Counted from the stretch's first letter, positions 37,001 through 45,524 are shown. The stretch: DNA of 64,000 nt from JBCBDX01 sp039815825 (GCA_039815825.1 JBCBYO010000001.1:62001-126000), one strand, 5' to 3'. The notes: generated by a model not told the origin, from the letters alone. Program-made: numbers and translations.

Positions 37001-37401
37001 AAACTGGCACAGCAGGATCGCTGGCAACTTACCGTGAGAGTTCGCCGCTACTTGGTGTGCTGGGCGCAGCGGCAGATGAAAACGAAGTGGTATGCGGTTT
37101 CCTTGGTAACGGCCCGGTAGTCGTTGTACCCGTCAACGGCACTGACTACGCACAGACCGAGCACCTTTTATGCCTCGGGGTGGAACTGGTCGCCCATGCC
37201 TCTCGCGAACAGAAGATTGCCGTGATGAAAGCACTGGGCACTTATATGCCAAAGCTACGCGAATGGCAGCAGTCACTTGGCGATGAGGCGCAAAGTGCAT
37301 TGGATAGGCAAGTTTCACGCGAAACGCCGGTCACCGTTGTTTTTCAACCATCGGCAGTCGATTTGGCGGCGCTCGAAGCAGCCGAGCGCCAATCAGCCTA
37401 A
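34042..37401 (+). CDS. Giant GlmS-like protein: class II glutamine amidotransferase plus two SIS domains
   Basis: 1119 residues against about 610 for GlmS. MCGIAGY exposes the N-terminal Cys of the amidotransferase, but about 140 mostly helical residues separate it from KLEVRGRDSAGIA (155-167). HTRWASHGV (254-262), NGDVDN (291-296) and TDAKII (318-323) match the GlmS glutaminase site. The first SIS domain (about 505-640) has SQSGTTTDT and VASTKAF. The second (about 680-830) has SGVNHIAALEIRIKLSELCY but DFTEDKKHIDLST where GlmS has ELKHGPL. A further 280 residues form an unknown C-terminal domain. It probably aminates or isomerises a sugar phosphate. It converges on the GMP-AGE fusion. Confidence 0.82.
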   Translation: MCGIAGYVTGQFPGESTGHPWFQQISALLDNADGLEAELVASRVTDALEAQFASLMSISFLRDVASQTELRQQIGDMGAALSGLSEKLSALSKQGRTELDPLVESVRDYAWQLSVEVGEHADMCAALVCSETTDSLAALNVAIPTEYVLRAIDKLEVRGRDSAGIAIQIEVGKDAVAQLAEPLRADLVERTAQLHGDHLSVFVADNGVATFIYKTADLVGRLGDNGAALRAAISSDTLLWALAPLASRASILSHTRWASHGVISVANCHPHNASLSADSNGSEIGAMYALNGDVDNHLELLEEMVIGRQLAVDASITTDAKIIPLTERLSDKLADDDRLGHFRSAMRRLDGSVAIGCIDPAFPGQAYLAQKGSGQGLHAARLKDGWMFASEVYGLANAARESCNLSRSVAGGSVIHLDGENETPRVLTVNDGNVAKIAFEPIQIFARDIYRGAFEHFLEKEINDGPSSVANTIKGRYRRERDGFIAFDRLKTDIWNKLRETAGQGISRIYVIGQGTAGVAAVGIAHLIEKALWRDSRRRIPVEAVRSSELSADIEAFEFEKSLVIAVSQSGTTTDTNRAVDLVRERGAVVHAIVNRRNSDLVRKADSVLFTSDGRDVEMSVASTKAFYSQITAGKLTALFLAEQLETMTDAELAYEMGELERLPAAIQQVLDNEAGIGECATALAPYSRYWAVTGSGVNHIAALEIRIKLSELCYKSIPVDFTEDKKHIDLSTEPLTLVVANDLPSDLVGDVVKEAAIFKAHNGRPVVFATEGTDAEAFEEYAERVIALPAIGGDLAFVLATVAGHLFGFHAARAIDEGAQKLKAIVSQVNLIAMDAQDADSFATADALDAFVDEAAMGAFNSGLGASDIAFVANLARQLRNAENATAVAKAAEERLRLAYEETSRPVDTIRHQAKTVTVGTSRPEDALTTGLRKALADIGLADSRMSFDHRKTLAAVSRLVEEVRFAALIDISGNTNNLTGVVSAQTGTAGSLATYRESSPLLGVLGAAADENEVVCGFLGNGPVVVVPVNGTDYAQTEHLLCLGVELVAHASREQKIAVMKALGTYMPKLREWQQSLGDEAQSALDRQVSRETPVTVVFQPSAVDLAALEAAERQSA

Positions 37402-39620
37402 TCTGCGTTCAAATGTTCGATCAATGCACAGAACACATGGTAAAATGTGCTTGACGGCATGTCAGCGGCAACGGGCTTGCCTGTGTCGCTGATCGCATCA
37501 CACCAACCACCTGGTTGGTATTTTCCAAGATAGTGATCGAACAACACGTCTACCATTTGCGCGCGCAATGCCGATGCACCACCAACGCCGATCTTCTCCA
37601 TCTCGATGGCACATTTGAGGGCTTCGGTTTGGGGCCAGCAGCGGGCACGATTTGATAGATTTGTTCCGTTGGGGCGCATCGTATCACAAGCTGCTTTGGT
37701 GGTTTGGTGGTGACCGAAAGCGTTGGCCGTCGCAAAAAGCATCTTCGCTTGCTGTTCCAAGTCTTCAGTCGGGCGCAAACGGTTGTAGCGCAGAAGCAAC
37801 CACGCCCATTCGTAATGGTGACCGGGTTCAACATCACCGGTTCGATCCGGCGTCCAGTCTTCCGCAAAAAACTCACTTAAAGTGCCCGTTGCGGGATCGT
37901 AGAAATAGGACTGAAACAGACCGACAATCTTTTCGGCGCGATTGAGGAAATCCTCTTCACCTGTTGCCTCAAACCACGCAAGCATTGCTTCGAAGAAATG
38001 CATGTGCGGATTGGCCCTGCGCGGCAAGACCCGGTCACTGTTCTCAACATAACCGCCATGTGGATCCGCCAGATGGTCATCCATCCATCGCAGGGTCTTG
38101 TCGGCCCATTGGCGCGCTTCAGGCCATCCTTTTGACCGGTGCAACCAGGCACAAGCCAGCATCACAAAGCACTGGTCATAGGTGTCGCGAAGCGGGTTTT
38201 GGATTGAGCCATCCGGGTTGAAAAGGTGGATGAAACCGCCCTCTTCCTCATGCCAGCCTGTGGTGATGAGCGTGTTGAACAGACTGCGCAGCGTTTCGTC
38301 GTCCATCCCGTCCCAACCGACATGCATCGCATGGGCAAAGCAATAGATTTGCCGCGGCAGGACCCGCAGACGCTTTTTGGTATGGGGTGCTGGAACTCCG
38401 TCAAAAGCCAGCGCCTCATGCACACCGCCAAATTGGGGGTCGAGACCAGCACCCGCCCAGAATGGCAAGCAAGTCTCAAAAAGCCACGATCGGATCGCTG
38501 TTTTGGATCGATCGTACGCAACGTTGCCCTTAAACTGGGCCTTGAAGGTCTGCGTGACGTTTTTGACAAGCGCTGATTTGTCGGTCGGCACGACAAGCAC
38601 CTTGCCGTCTTCAGCCACAACAGTCAGGCCTTCAGCCCCTGCAACACCCACAACCGGCCCATCGGAGCGGATGTGATTGCCGGTGCTTTCAATAGCGAAG
38701 GTTGGGCCGATTAGCGCGTTGCCGTCATCATTCTTGGTGCTTGCATCATGCAGCTGTGCCCACGAGCCAAGATCGTCCCAATCAAAAGCGGCTTCCACGA
38801 CACCGATATTGTCCGCACTTTCCATGATCGCATAGTCGATGGAGAGTTTTGGAGCGACATCGAACGCATCCTTGTCGAGCACCCAGAAGTCCCCGTTGCC
38901 GACCGATTGCGCCTTGTCAGCGGCCATCGCGGCTTTTTCCCAGATTTCCGGTTGGCGAGCCGCAAATTCTTCGGCCATGCGTCCGGCACGGAACAAGAAC
39001 ATGCCTGCATTCCAGTAAAAATCGCCCGTGGCCAAATATTCCTTAGCCGTAGCCAAGTCCGGCTTTTCACGGAATTTTTTGACCGTAAAACCGTCATCTA
39101 GAGCATCGCCACGCTCAATATATCCATATTGTGTTTCTGGACGCGTCGGTTTGATGCCGATGAGCATGATGCTATCGCGGTCGCTGGCGGTGGCTGCGGC
39201 TTTTGCCACAGCGGCACGGAAAGCGGCATGATCGTCGATTTTTGCATCCGAAGGGACCACCAGCAAAAGCGCGTCCGGGTCTTTAATGGCTACGTGGCGC
39301 GTTACGGCGGCGATTGCGGCGGCCGTGTCTCGAATTGATGGCTCCAGCAATACGCCGCCTGGCTTGTTGTCTGAACCGAAGAACTCGGCTTCAAAAACCG
39401 AGCGAAGTCCGAAGCTACCCAGAATAATCGCTGGCTCAAACAGCGCTCCATCATGGGCGCCGGGCGGCATACGATCCAACGTATTTTGCAGAAGCGACTT
39501 GTTGTTAAACAGCGCGTGAAATTGCTTGGGCTTGTCGTCCCGTGACAGCGGCCAAAGCCGCGAACCTGCCCCACCGCATAAAATTACCGGTGTTAGTTTT
39601 GCTCTATCTGAAGTTGTCAT
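37398..39620 (-). CDS. Fusion of mannose-1-phosphate guanylyltransferase and AGE-family epimerase/isomerase
   Basis: 740 residues. The N-terminal part (1 to about 345) is a GDP-mannose pyrophosphorylase with GGAGSRLWPLSRDDKPKQF, YGYIERGD, KFREKPD, WNAGMFLF and DWDDLGSW. The C-terminal part (about 365-740) is an alpha/alpha-barrel of the N-acylglucosamine 2-epimerase family, with the paired His sites in NPHMHFFEAMLAW and EPGHHYEWAW; such domains can interconvert mannose and fructose or their phosphates. Usual bifunctional enzymes carry a cupin isomerase at the C-terminus, so this is another solution for GDP-mannose supply. It starts at ATG 39620; a TTG or ATG slightly upstream (39632) is possible. 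Its stop overlaps that of the convergent gene. Confidence 0.88.
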   Translation of the reverse strand: MTTSDRAKLTPVILCGGAGSRLWPLSRDDKPKQFHALFNNKSLLQNTLDRMPPGAHDGALFEPAIILGSFGLRSVFEAEFFGSDNKPGGVLLEPSIRDTAAAIAAVTRHVAIKDPDALLLVVPSDAKIDDHAAFRAAVAKAAATASDRDSIMLIGIKPTRPETQYGYIERGDALDDGFTVKKFREKPDLATAKEYLATGDFYWNAGMFLFRAGRMAEEFAARQPEIWEKAAMAADKAQSVGNGDFWVLDKDAFDVAPKLSIDYAIMESADNIGVVEAAFDWDDLGSWAQLHDASTKNDDGNALIGPTFAIESTGNHIRSDGPVVGVAGAEGLTVVAEDGKVLVVPTDKSALVKNVTQTFKAQFKGNVAYDRSKTAIRSWLFETCLPFWAGAGLDPQFGGVHEALAFDGVPAPHTKKRLRVLPRQIYCFAHAMHVGWDGMDDETLRSLFNTLITTGWHEEEGGFIHLFNPDGSIQNPLRDTYDQCFVMLACAWLHRSKGWPEARQWADKTLRWMDDHLADPHGGYVENSDRVLPRRANPHMHFFEAMLAWFEATGEEDFLNRAEKIVGLFQSYFYDPATGTLSEFFAEDWTPDRTGDVEPGHHYEWAWLLLRYNRLRPTEDLEQQAKMLFATANAFGHHQTTKAACDTMRPNGTNLSNRARCWPQTEALKCAIEMEKIGVGGASALRAQMVDVLFDHYLGKYQPGGWCDAISDTGKPVAADMPSSTFYHVFCALIEHLNAD

Positions 39621-39791
39621 AACCCACCACATCGGAGAATGATTATGGCCAGCTTACCCCTGCATCGCCTGCCGCTTTATGAAGAGCGATTAAGTGTGCC
39701 CCACCCTTCGCTCGCAAAATCCCACCCCATGGTTAATGCTTCCTTCACCACTGAGCGATAATTTCACATTTATCCGTGTGGAAGGTGTGCC

Positions 39792-40247
39792 ATGTCTAAG
39801 TTTCTCCGTCGAGTTTTCTTCACCGCTATTGCGAGCGCCATGCTGACGCCGGCGATGCCAAGTATCGCTCAGGCGGACACAGATGAAATTGTGCTGTCGC
39901 TCAATCACGCACGCGTCATCAAACTGTCGCGTCCTGCATCGACAGTCATTGTCGGCAATCCTGAAATCGCTGATGCCACGGTTGGTGATCCGCAAACAAT
40001 CGTGCTGACGGGACAAGGCTTTGGCCGCACAAACCTTGTCATTTTGGATAGCGACGGCGCGCCAATCTTTGATGAAAGCGTGGCGGTGTCACGTGATGAT
40101 GACGTATTGCGCATTTATCGTCGATCAAGCGTTGAGACATTGGCGTGTAATCCGTTCTGCGAGGGCGCTTATCTGACCGAGGCAGAAGAACAGGCTATCG
40201 AACGTCGCCTGGAAGCCAATCGCAACGAAGCGCTTTACGGCAATTGA
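39792..40247 (+). CDS. Stand-alone pilus-assembly N-terminal domain protein
   Basis: A 151-residue exported protein with a signal peptide ending near AQADTDE. It holds the domain otherwise found at the N-terminus of CpaC-type secretins: NHARVIKLSRPASTVIVGNPEIAD, TVGDPQTIVLTGQ and GRTNLVILD (each a separate strand pair). A C-terminal region with two Cys and a charged helix follows. It probably docks with the Tad secretin. It leads a small cluster with two TadE-like genes. Confidence 0.85.
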   Translation: MSKFLRRVFFTAIASAMLTPAMPSIAQADTDEIVLSLNHARVIKLSRPASTVIVGNPEIADATVGDPQTIVLTGQGFGRTNLVILDSDGAPIFDESVAVSRDDDVLRIYRRSSVETLACNPFCEGAYLTEAEEQAIERRLEANRNEALYGN

Positions 40248-40297
40248 TAATTTAACGGAACCAACAAACTAATCCTCAACCATTTTCCTGTAACGCT

Positions 40298-40867
40298 GTG
40301 CCGATATGGGAAAGCGGGAAGTTGGTTTTGGGTGTTTTCCGAAATATTATCAGTCTGATCGGCGGTTTTCGGCGCGACCGGAAAGGCGCGACGGCAGTTG
40401 AGTTTACTCTGCTTTCTTTGCCGTTCTTCGCACTTATTTTCGCGATCATTGAGACGTCGATTTCTTATACGACCGAACAGTATATGAGTAATGTGGCAGA
40501 TCGATTGAGCCGTGATATTCGTACGGGCCGTATCAGTGCGTCGACGCATACGCCATCAGAGTTTCGAACCTTGTTATGCGATCGGTTGCAGGCGCTTGCG
40601 ACACCTGGTTGTCCCGGCATGTCGTTCGATGTTCGTTCATACTCCACTTTTGCCGCCGTCCCGACAGGTGTCATATATTCTGAACCTGGCGTCGTGGACA
40701 CCACAGGTTGGGGCTACAGCCCCGGTGGATCGGGATCAATCAACAGCATTCGGGTGGTTTATGAGTGGCCGGTCTATACCGACATCATGAAGAAATACAT
40801 GGCCGGTTTGAAGAACGGTAAGAACCTCCTTTACGCATCCACCACTTGGCAAAATGAGCCGTTTTAA
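40298..40867 (+). CDS. TadE-like pseudopilin 1
   Basis: Up to 189 residues. The motif RDRKGATAVEFTLLSLPFF is a prepilin-type cleavage and hydrophobic region (cleavage after Gly, Glu at +5), followed by a globular part with paired Cys (LLCDRLQ, PGCPGM). Such minor pilins prime Flp pilus assembly and are processed by CpaA. The start is uncertain: GTG 40298 is used here, while a TTG at 40328 has GGGAAG at a good distance. Confidence 0.85.
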   Translation: MPIWESGKLVLGVFRNIISLIGGFRRDRKGATAVEFTLLSLPFFALIFAIIETSISYTTEQYMSNVADRLSRDIRTGRISASTHTPSEFRTLLCDRLQALATPGCPGMSFDVRSYSTFAAVPTGVIYSEPGVVDTTGWGYSPGGSGSINSIRVVYEWPVYTDIMKKYMAGLKNGKNLLYASTTWQNEPF

Positions 40868-40879
40868 GGGAAGCAACGC

Positions 40880-41482
40880 ATGTCTGTAAAACATACATCG
40901 TCTGGCCTGTTCCTGAAGTGGCAGGACTTTAAAAAGAACCGCCAAGGTGTTGCCGCCGTAGAGTTCGCACTGGTTGTGCCGATATTGCTGACGCTTTACA
41001 TCGGCTCGCTTGAACTCTCCATGGGTCTGACCGTCAACAAGCGGATCGCGCGCGTTGCCTCAACGGTCGCTGATTTGGTTACCCAGCAAGAAGATGTCGA
41101 CAAGGTAAAGCTCCACGGGATCATGGGTGTGGCCGAAAGCGTTATGTATCCTTACACAACGACAAAACCGGAAATTACGATTGTAGCCGTCGATGTTGAC
41201 GAAGATCATGATGAGTGGGGTAAAGTTGTGTGGTCGCGCGGCATGGATAACGGAGGCAATTTCACGACGGGCCGCGTTGTCGGCAGTGACATTCGCGTAC
41301 CCGAACGCCTTCGTTTCGACGACAGCTTCTTAATCTATGTCACTGCAGGTATTAAATATAAACCGGTGGTTGCACGCTTTACCGGCAAGGACTCATCGGG
41401 AAACCCGACCGGCGTGGACATTGAAGAGCAATATTGGCTCAACCCGCGTTTGCCGATCGAAATTCCCTGCAGCAATTGCTGA
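40880..41482 (+). CDS. TadE-like pseudopilin 2
   Basis: A 200-residue minor pilin. KKNRQGVAAVEFALVVPILL is the prepilin-type site, with a single membrane helix behind it and a soluble C-terminal domain ending in CSNC. It lies 12 nt behind pseudopilin 1 and is surely co-transcribed with it. No TadG protein with a long C-terminal von Willebrand domain is present in the window. Confidence 0.88.
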   Translation: MSVKHTSSGLFLKWQDFKKNRQGVAAVEFALVVPILLTLYIGSLELSMGLTVNKRIARVASTVADLVTQQEDVDKVKLHGIMGVAESVMYPYTTTKPEITIVAVDVDEDHDEWGKVVWSRGMDNGGNFTTGRVVGSDIRVPERLRFDDSFLIYVTAGIKYKPVVARFTGKDSSGNPTGVDIEEQYWLNPRLPIEIPCSNC

Positions 41483-41485
41483 GTT

Positions 41486-42388
41486 TTACTCTGCTTTGAG
41501 CAGCGCTTGCAGGATCTGCATATAATTGTCGTAGTCACCTTGCGCAGCGGGGATAAACCCGCCGCCCAAGCTTGGTGAAATCACGTCAAACACAAGTGGC
41601 GCGGCGTCATCGATTTTCACCAACGCTTCTACCAGTTTTAAGCGGTCTTCTTCGGGCACAGCGTTGCTCGCAGCGTGGGGACCTATACGAAACAGTTCGG
41701 ATTGCCAGCTGACATCCAGTGAGGGCTGCTCCCCTACCAGAGCCGCCGCAAAGCCCGTCAACGCGCTTTTGTCAGTTTGTGTGCCTGGCGTGGCATATGT
41801 CCACGCGAAAACGGGACGCCGATCACCGTCTTTTATCAGAGTGAAGAGAGCCTCAAGACTGGCGACACTGGCGAGATTGATGCCATCGGAAAAAAGCGAC
41901 GCCCGGTTTTCCGACACTGCAAAATTTGGCACCTGATAGGTAAAAAAGTCTGATGGTGACCCACCAAGGACCTCGTCCTGTCTCGGTACTTCAATGCCCG
42001 GCTTTGCCAGTAGCACCGACTGCAAATGCGTATGACCATCAACGGTAGACGGTGAAGCGATGGGTATAAGACAGCTGCATGATGATTGACCAACGGCAAA
42101 TCCGGTACCGGTAAGCGCTGCATAGTCAATTTGTCGAGCAGCGAGCGCGTCGATGAGGGTTTTACCATTTGGCGCCGGATATAGTTCGGCAGGTCGGCCT
42201 AAATTTTCCTGCACATAGGCAAGGAAAGGCGTAAGGCGTTGTTCGAGCGCCTCGTCGCCGCGTGTGACCCACCCAACGCGAAACACATCGTCGCCTTGCG
42301 CGTTTCCGGTTCCGGGCGATAAACCAAGAACGGCAGCGACTAAAATCGCAACGACAAATTTGAAAGATGACAGTTTGGCGTTGGGCAC
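41486..42388 (-). CDS. PhnD-like phosphate/phosphonate ABC-type binding protein
   Basis: A 300-residue periplasmic binding protein with a signal peptide (MPNAKLSSFKFVVAILVAAV, cleavage near NAQG). FRVGWVTRGDEALEQRLTPF, DALAARQIDYAALTGTGFA and the double Cys SSCSC are visible; the fold is that of PhnD-type phosphonate or phosphate binding proteins. No permease or ATPase gene is nearby, so it may act as a sensor or with a distant transporter. It converges on the TadE gene with a 3-nt gap. Confidence 0.78.
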   Translation of the reverse strand: MPNAKLSSFKFVVAILVAAVLGLSPGTGNAQGDDVFRVGWVTRGDEALEQRLTPFLAYVQENLGRPAELYPAPNGKTLIDALAARQIDYAALTGTGFAVGQSSCSCLIPIASPSTVDGHTHLQSVLLAKPGIEVPRQDEVLGGSPSDFFTYQVPNFAVSENRASLFSDGINLASVASLEALFTLIKDGDRRPVFAWTYATPGTQTDKSALTGFAAALVGEQPSLDVSWQSELFRIGPHAASNAVPEEDRLKLVEALVKIDDAAPLVFDVISPSLGGGFIPAAQGDYDNYMQILQALLKAE

Positions 42389-42458
42389 CTAGATTAATCC
42401 ACGTTAAGGGCGACGACTCGCCTAAGGCGAACCATTATTTGCTGATTTCGGAGCCTGT

Positions 42459-43706
42459 ATGGCAAGGGCTATTCTTATCGTGTTGGACAGCGTGGGCGTT
42501 GGTGGCGCACCGGACGCCAAGGCGTTTGGCGATGAAGGGTCGAACACGCTTGGACATGTAGCCGCTTTTTGCGCAAACGGCGGCGCCGACGACCGAGGAA
42601 CCAAAGGTCCGCTGAATTGCCCAAACCTATCTGCGCTCGGATTTTTTGATGCACTTTCAAGCGCCAGCGGCTTTACCGGAACAGGCTTGATCGATGCCGT
42701 GGCGAAGCGCGGTTTCTGGGGAAACGCCGCTGAAGTTTCAAATGGCAAGGACACACCGTCCGGACACTGGGAGATTGCCGGTGTCCCGGTTCGTTTCGAT
42801 TGGGGGTATTTCGCGCACGAAGATCCGGCTTTTCCCGCCGAGCTGCTTGACGCCATATATGAAGAGGCAGGGCTTACGGGCTCGTTATGCAACTTGCATG
42901 GCTCAGGTACGGATGTAATCGCCAATTTTGGTGCGGCGCATATCAAAACCGGTCAGCCAATTTTTTACACGTCAGCCGATTCCGTCTTTCAAATTGCAGC
43001 TCACGAAGCCAACTTTGGCTTGGAGCGACTTTACGATTTGTGCAAAATCGTGCGCACGCTCGTCGATCCGCTTAACATCGGGCGCGTGATCGCCCGGCCC
43101 TTCGTCGGCGAGACCCCAGCCGATTTTGAGCGCACCGGTAACAGACGCGACTATTCCGTTCTGCCACCTGCCCCAACACTGCTCGACTGGGTCACCAACA
43201 ATGGTGGCGAGGTGTTTGCTGTTGGAAAGATCAGCGATATCTTCGCCCATCAAGGTGTCACTCATATGCGCAAGGCCTCGGGCAATGCAGCGGTTGGTGC
43301 AGAAACCTTGCGCGCGCTCGCAGATGCATCTGACGGTGATTTGATATTCGCCAACTTTGTTGATTTCGACATGCTTTATGGACATCGCCGCGACCCAGCA
43401 GGATATGCTGCAGCGCTGGAAGCGTTCGATACCTGGCTGCCAACGTTTCAGGCTGAAATGAAGCCCGATGACCTTCTCATCATAACCGCTGACCATGGCT
43501 GTGACCCAACATGGACGGGAACTGATCATACGCGCGAGCAAGTGCCGATTGTTGGCCAACTTGGCAATGTTGATGCCGTACCTGTTAAGATTGGCAATCG
43601 CGACACCTTTGCCGATATCGGGCGGACCATTGCCGATCATCTCTCTGTCAAAGCGACCGGCCAAGACGGACAGAGCTTCTTACCGATCATCGCTGCCAAT
43701 GCCTGA
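42459..43706 (+). CDS. deoB: Phosphopentomutase
   Basis: A 415-residue alkaline-phosphatase-fold enzyme that interconverts deoxyribose/ribose 1- and 5-phosphate in nucleoside salvage. The N-terminal metal site is LIVLDSVGVGGAPDA, with the activating Thr in EGSNTLGH. SGHWEIAG, FANFVDFDMLYGHRRD and ITADHGCDPTWTGTDHTRE complete the catalytic set. Length is normal. The end overlaps mutM by 8 nt. Confidence 0.96.
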   Translation: MARAILIVLDSVGVGGAPDAKAFGDEGSNTLGHVAAFCANGGADDRGTKGPLNCPNLSALGFFDALSSASGFTGTGLIDAVAKRGFWGNAAEVSNGKDTPSGHWEIAGVPVRFDWGYFAHEDPAFPAELLDAIYEEAGLTGSLCNLHGSGTDVIANFGAAHIKTGQPIFYTSADSVFQIAAHEANFGLERLYDLCKIVRTLVDPLNIGRVIARPFVGETPADFERTGNRRDYSVLPPAPTLLDWVTNNGGEVFAVGKISDIFAHQGVTHMRKASGNAAVGAETLRALADASDGDLIFANFVDFDMLYGHRRDPAGYAAALEAFDTWLPTFQAEMKPDDLLIITADHGCDPTWTGTDHTREQVPIVGQLGNVDAVPVKIGNRDTFADIGRTIADHLSVKATGQDGQSFLPIIAANA

Positions 43707-44589
43707 ACTGCCCGAAGTTGAAACCGTGCGACGCGGTCTTGCACCGACTTTGCAGGGTGCAAGGATTGACCGCCTAATCCTCAACCGACCCGATTTACGT
43801 TTTGCGTTTCCTAACGGGCTGAAAAAGCGTTTGGAAGGTGCCAAGGTCACGCAAGTGGGTCGGCGGGCAAAGTATTTACTCATCGAAACTGACCGCGATG
43901 ATGTCGTGATCTCGCATTTGGGCATGTCCGGTTCTTACCGCATCGAGGCTGCCGATAACTCCATGCCCGGTCAGTTCTTTCATGAGCGCAACAAAAGCGA
44001 AGCCCATGATCACGTGATATTTGAGTTGACGAAAGCGGATGGTTCAGTTGCCAGGGTCATTTACAACGATCCGAGGCGTTTCGGATTTGTGGATTTGGCC
44101 CGTGCCGACGCTATAGATGGGAACCGCTTTATTGCGCCGCTTGGTTTGGAACCAACCGGCAACGCATTGAGCGGGCCAGCGCTTGCATCCCTGCTTGCTG
44201 ACAAAAACACACCCTTAAAGGCTGCATTGCTTGATCAGCGGCTGATCGCCGGTTTGGGTAATATATATGTCTGCGAAGCGCTTTGGCGGTCGCAACTTTC
44301 ACCGCGCAGAAAAGCGCGCACAATAGTCAAAGCAAATGGCCAACCAAGTGAACGGTGCGAAGCTTTGGCGGCATCCATTCGAGCCGTTATCGCGGAAGCT
44401 ATAGAGGCGGGCGGTTCAAGCCTTCGCGACTATGTGCATACTGATGGATCGATGGGCTATTTTCAGCATAGTTTTTCCGCTTATGGTCGTGAAGGTGAGC
44501 CGTGCGGGCATGATGGATGTGGCGGAACGATTACGCGGATCATACAATCAGGGCGGTCGACTTTTTTCTGCCCATCATGCCAACGATAG
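43699..44589 (+). CDS. mutM: Formamidopyrimidine-DNA glycosylase (Fpg)
   Basis: A 296-residue repair enzyme that excises 8-oxoguanine. The start MPELPEVETVRRGL gives the catalytic Pro2 and Glu3 after Met removal. The helix-two-turn-helix has LLDQRLIAGLGNIYVCEALW and the C-terminal zinc finger four Cys (CGHDGC, CPSC). The start is fixed by these residues although the frame is open further upstream. It is translationally linked to deoB; in many relatives a ubiquinone gene occupies that place. Confidence 0.97.
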   Translation: MPELPEVETVRRGLAPTLQGARIDRLILNRPDLRFAFPNGLKKRLEGAKVTQVGRRAKYLLIETDRDDVVISHLGMSGSYRIEAADNSMPGQFFHERNKSEAHDHVIFELTKADGSVARVIYNDPRRFGFVDLARADAIDGNRFIAPLGLEPTGNALSGPALASLLADKNTPLKAALLDQRLIAGLGNIYVCEALWRSQLSPRRKARTIVKANGQPSERCEALAASIRAVIAEAIEAGGSSLRDYVHTDGSMGYFQHSFSAYGREGEPCGHDGCGGTITRIIQSGRSTFFCPSCQR

Positions 44590-44629
44590 ATACTAGGTAA
44601 CACCGGCAAGAAACAGGACGACACTGGCC

Positions 44630-45403
44630 ATGGCCCTTGAAACAATCATGACGGAAAAACGCGGTAACGTTCTTCTCGTGACGCTTAATCGACCCAGCGC
44701 GTTGAACGCTCTGAATGCGCAAGTTGCGGCGGAGTTGGGTGACGCACTTTCGGAAACCGAAGGCGACCACAAGATTGGCGCGGTTGTTCTTGCCGGTTCG
44801 GAAAAAGCTTTTGCCGCAGGCGCCGACATTAAAGAGATGGCGGAGTTGAAATATGCCGATGCCTATCTGGACGATGCATTTTCCAACTGGGATAGGGTCC
44901 TGAAGTTCCGAAAACCGATTGTGGCAGCGGTATCCGGATATGCGCTCGGTGGCGGCTGCGAACTGGCAACCATGTGCGATATTGTTATTGCGGGAGAAAG
45001 TGCCAAGTTCGGACAGCCTGAGATCACACTTGGCGTCATGCCCGGTATGGGCGGTACGCAGCGACTGGCACGGTTTATAGGCAAGGCAAAGACCATGGAT
45101 CTATGCCTCACGGGCCGGTTGATGGATGCGGCAGAAGCCGAACGTTGCGGACTGGTCTCACGCGTTGTTCCCGATGGCGAACTACTTGAGACCGCCCTTT
45201 CGGTAGCCGATAAGATCGCCGACTTTTCACAGCCTAGCGTTATGATGGCAAAGGAAACTGTAAATCAGGCCTATGAAAGTACCATGGAAAGCGGACTACG
45301 TTTCGAGCGGCGGCTGTTTCAATCCATGTTTTCGTTCGAAGACCAAAAGGAAGGCATGGAGGCGTTCATCGAAAAACGCTCGCCGTCGTTCAAGAACCGT
45401 TGA
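44630..45403 (+). CDS. Enoyl-CoA hydratase
   Basis: A 257-residue crotonase-fold enzyme. The oxyanion-hole parts AFAAGADIKEMAEL and SGYALGGGCELA, the catalytic Glu positions in FGQPEITLGVMPGMGGTQRL and the C-terminal helix are all typical of short-chain enoyl-CoA hydratases in fatty-acid oxidation. It lies between mutM and rpsT, an order widespread in Hyphomicrobiales. Confidence 0.95.
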   Translation: MALETIMTEKRGNVLLVTLNRPSALNALNAQVAAELGDALSETEGDHKIGAVVLAGSEKAFAAGADIKEMAELKYADAYLDDAFSNWDRVLKFRKPIVAAVSGYALGGGCELATMCDIVIAGESAKFGQPEITLGVMPGMGGTQRLARFIGKAKTMDLCLTGRLMDAAEAERCGLVSRVVPDGELLETALSVADKIADFSQPSVMMAKETVNQAYESTMESGLRFERRLFQSMFSFEDQKEGMEAFIEKRSPSFKNR

Positions 45404-45524
45404 CCTGTGCTCCTTTTAGGCCTATAGCCCGCGCACTCTGGCGATAAGCCATTATTTCATAAACAACACATGCGCGTGTTCTCCCGATTTCGGTGAGCGG
45501 CGATGTTTTGGACAGGACACTAAG

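Noticed and set aside
42394..42408. CtrA box between the PhnD-like gene and deoB
   Set aside because: The TTAA halves are separated by 6 bp, not 7.
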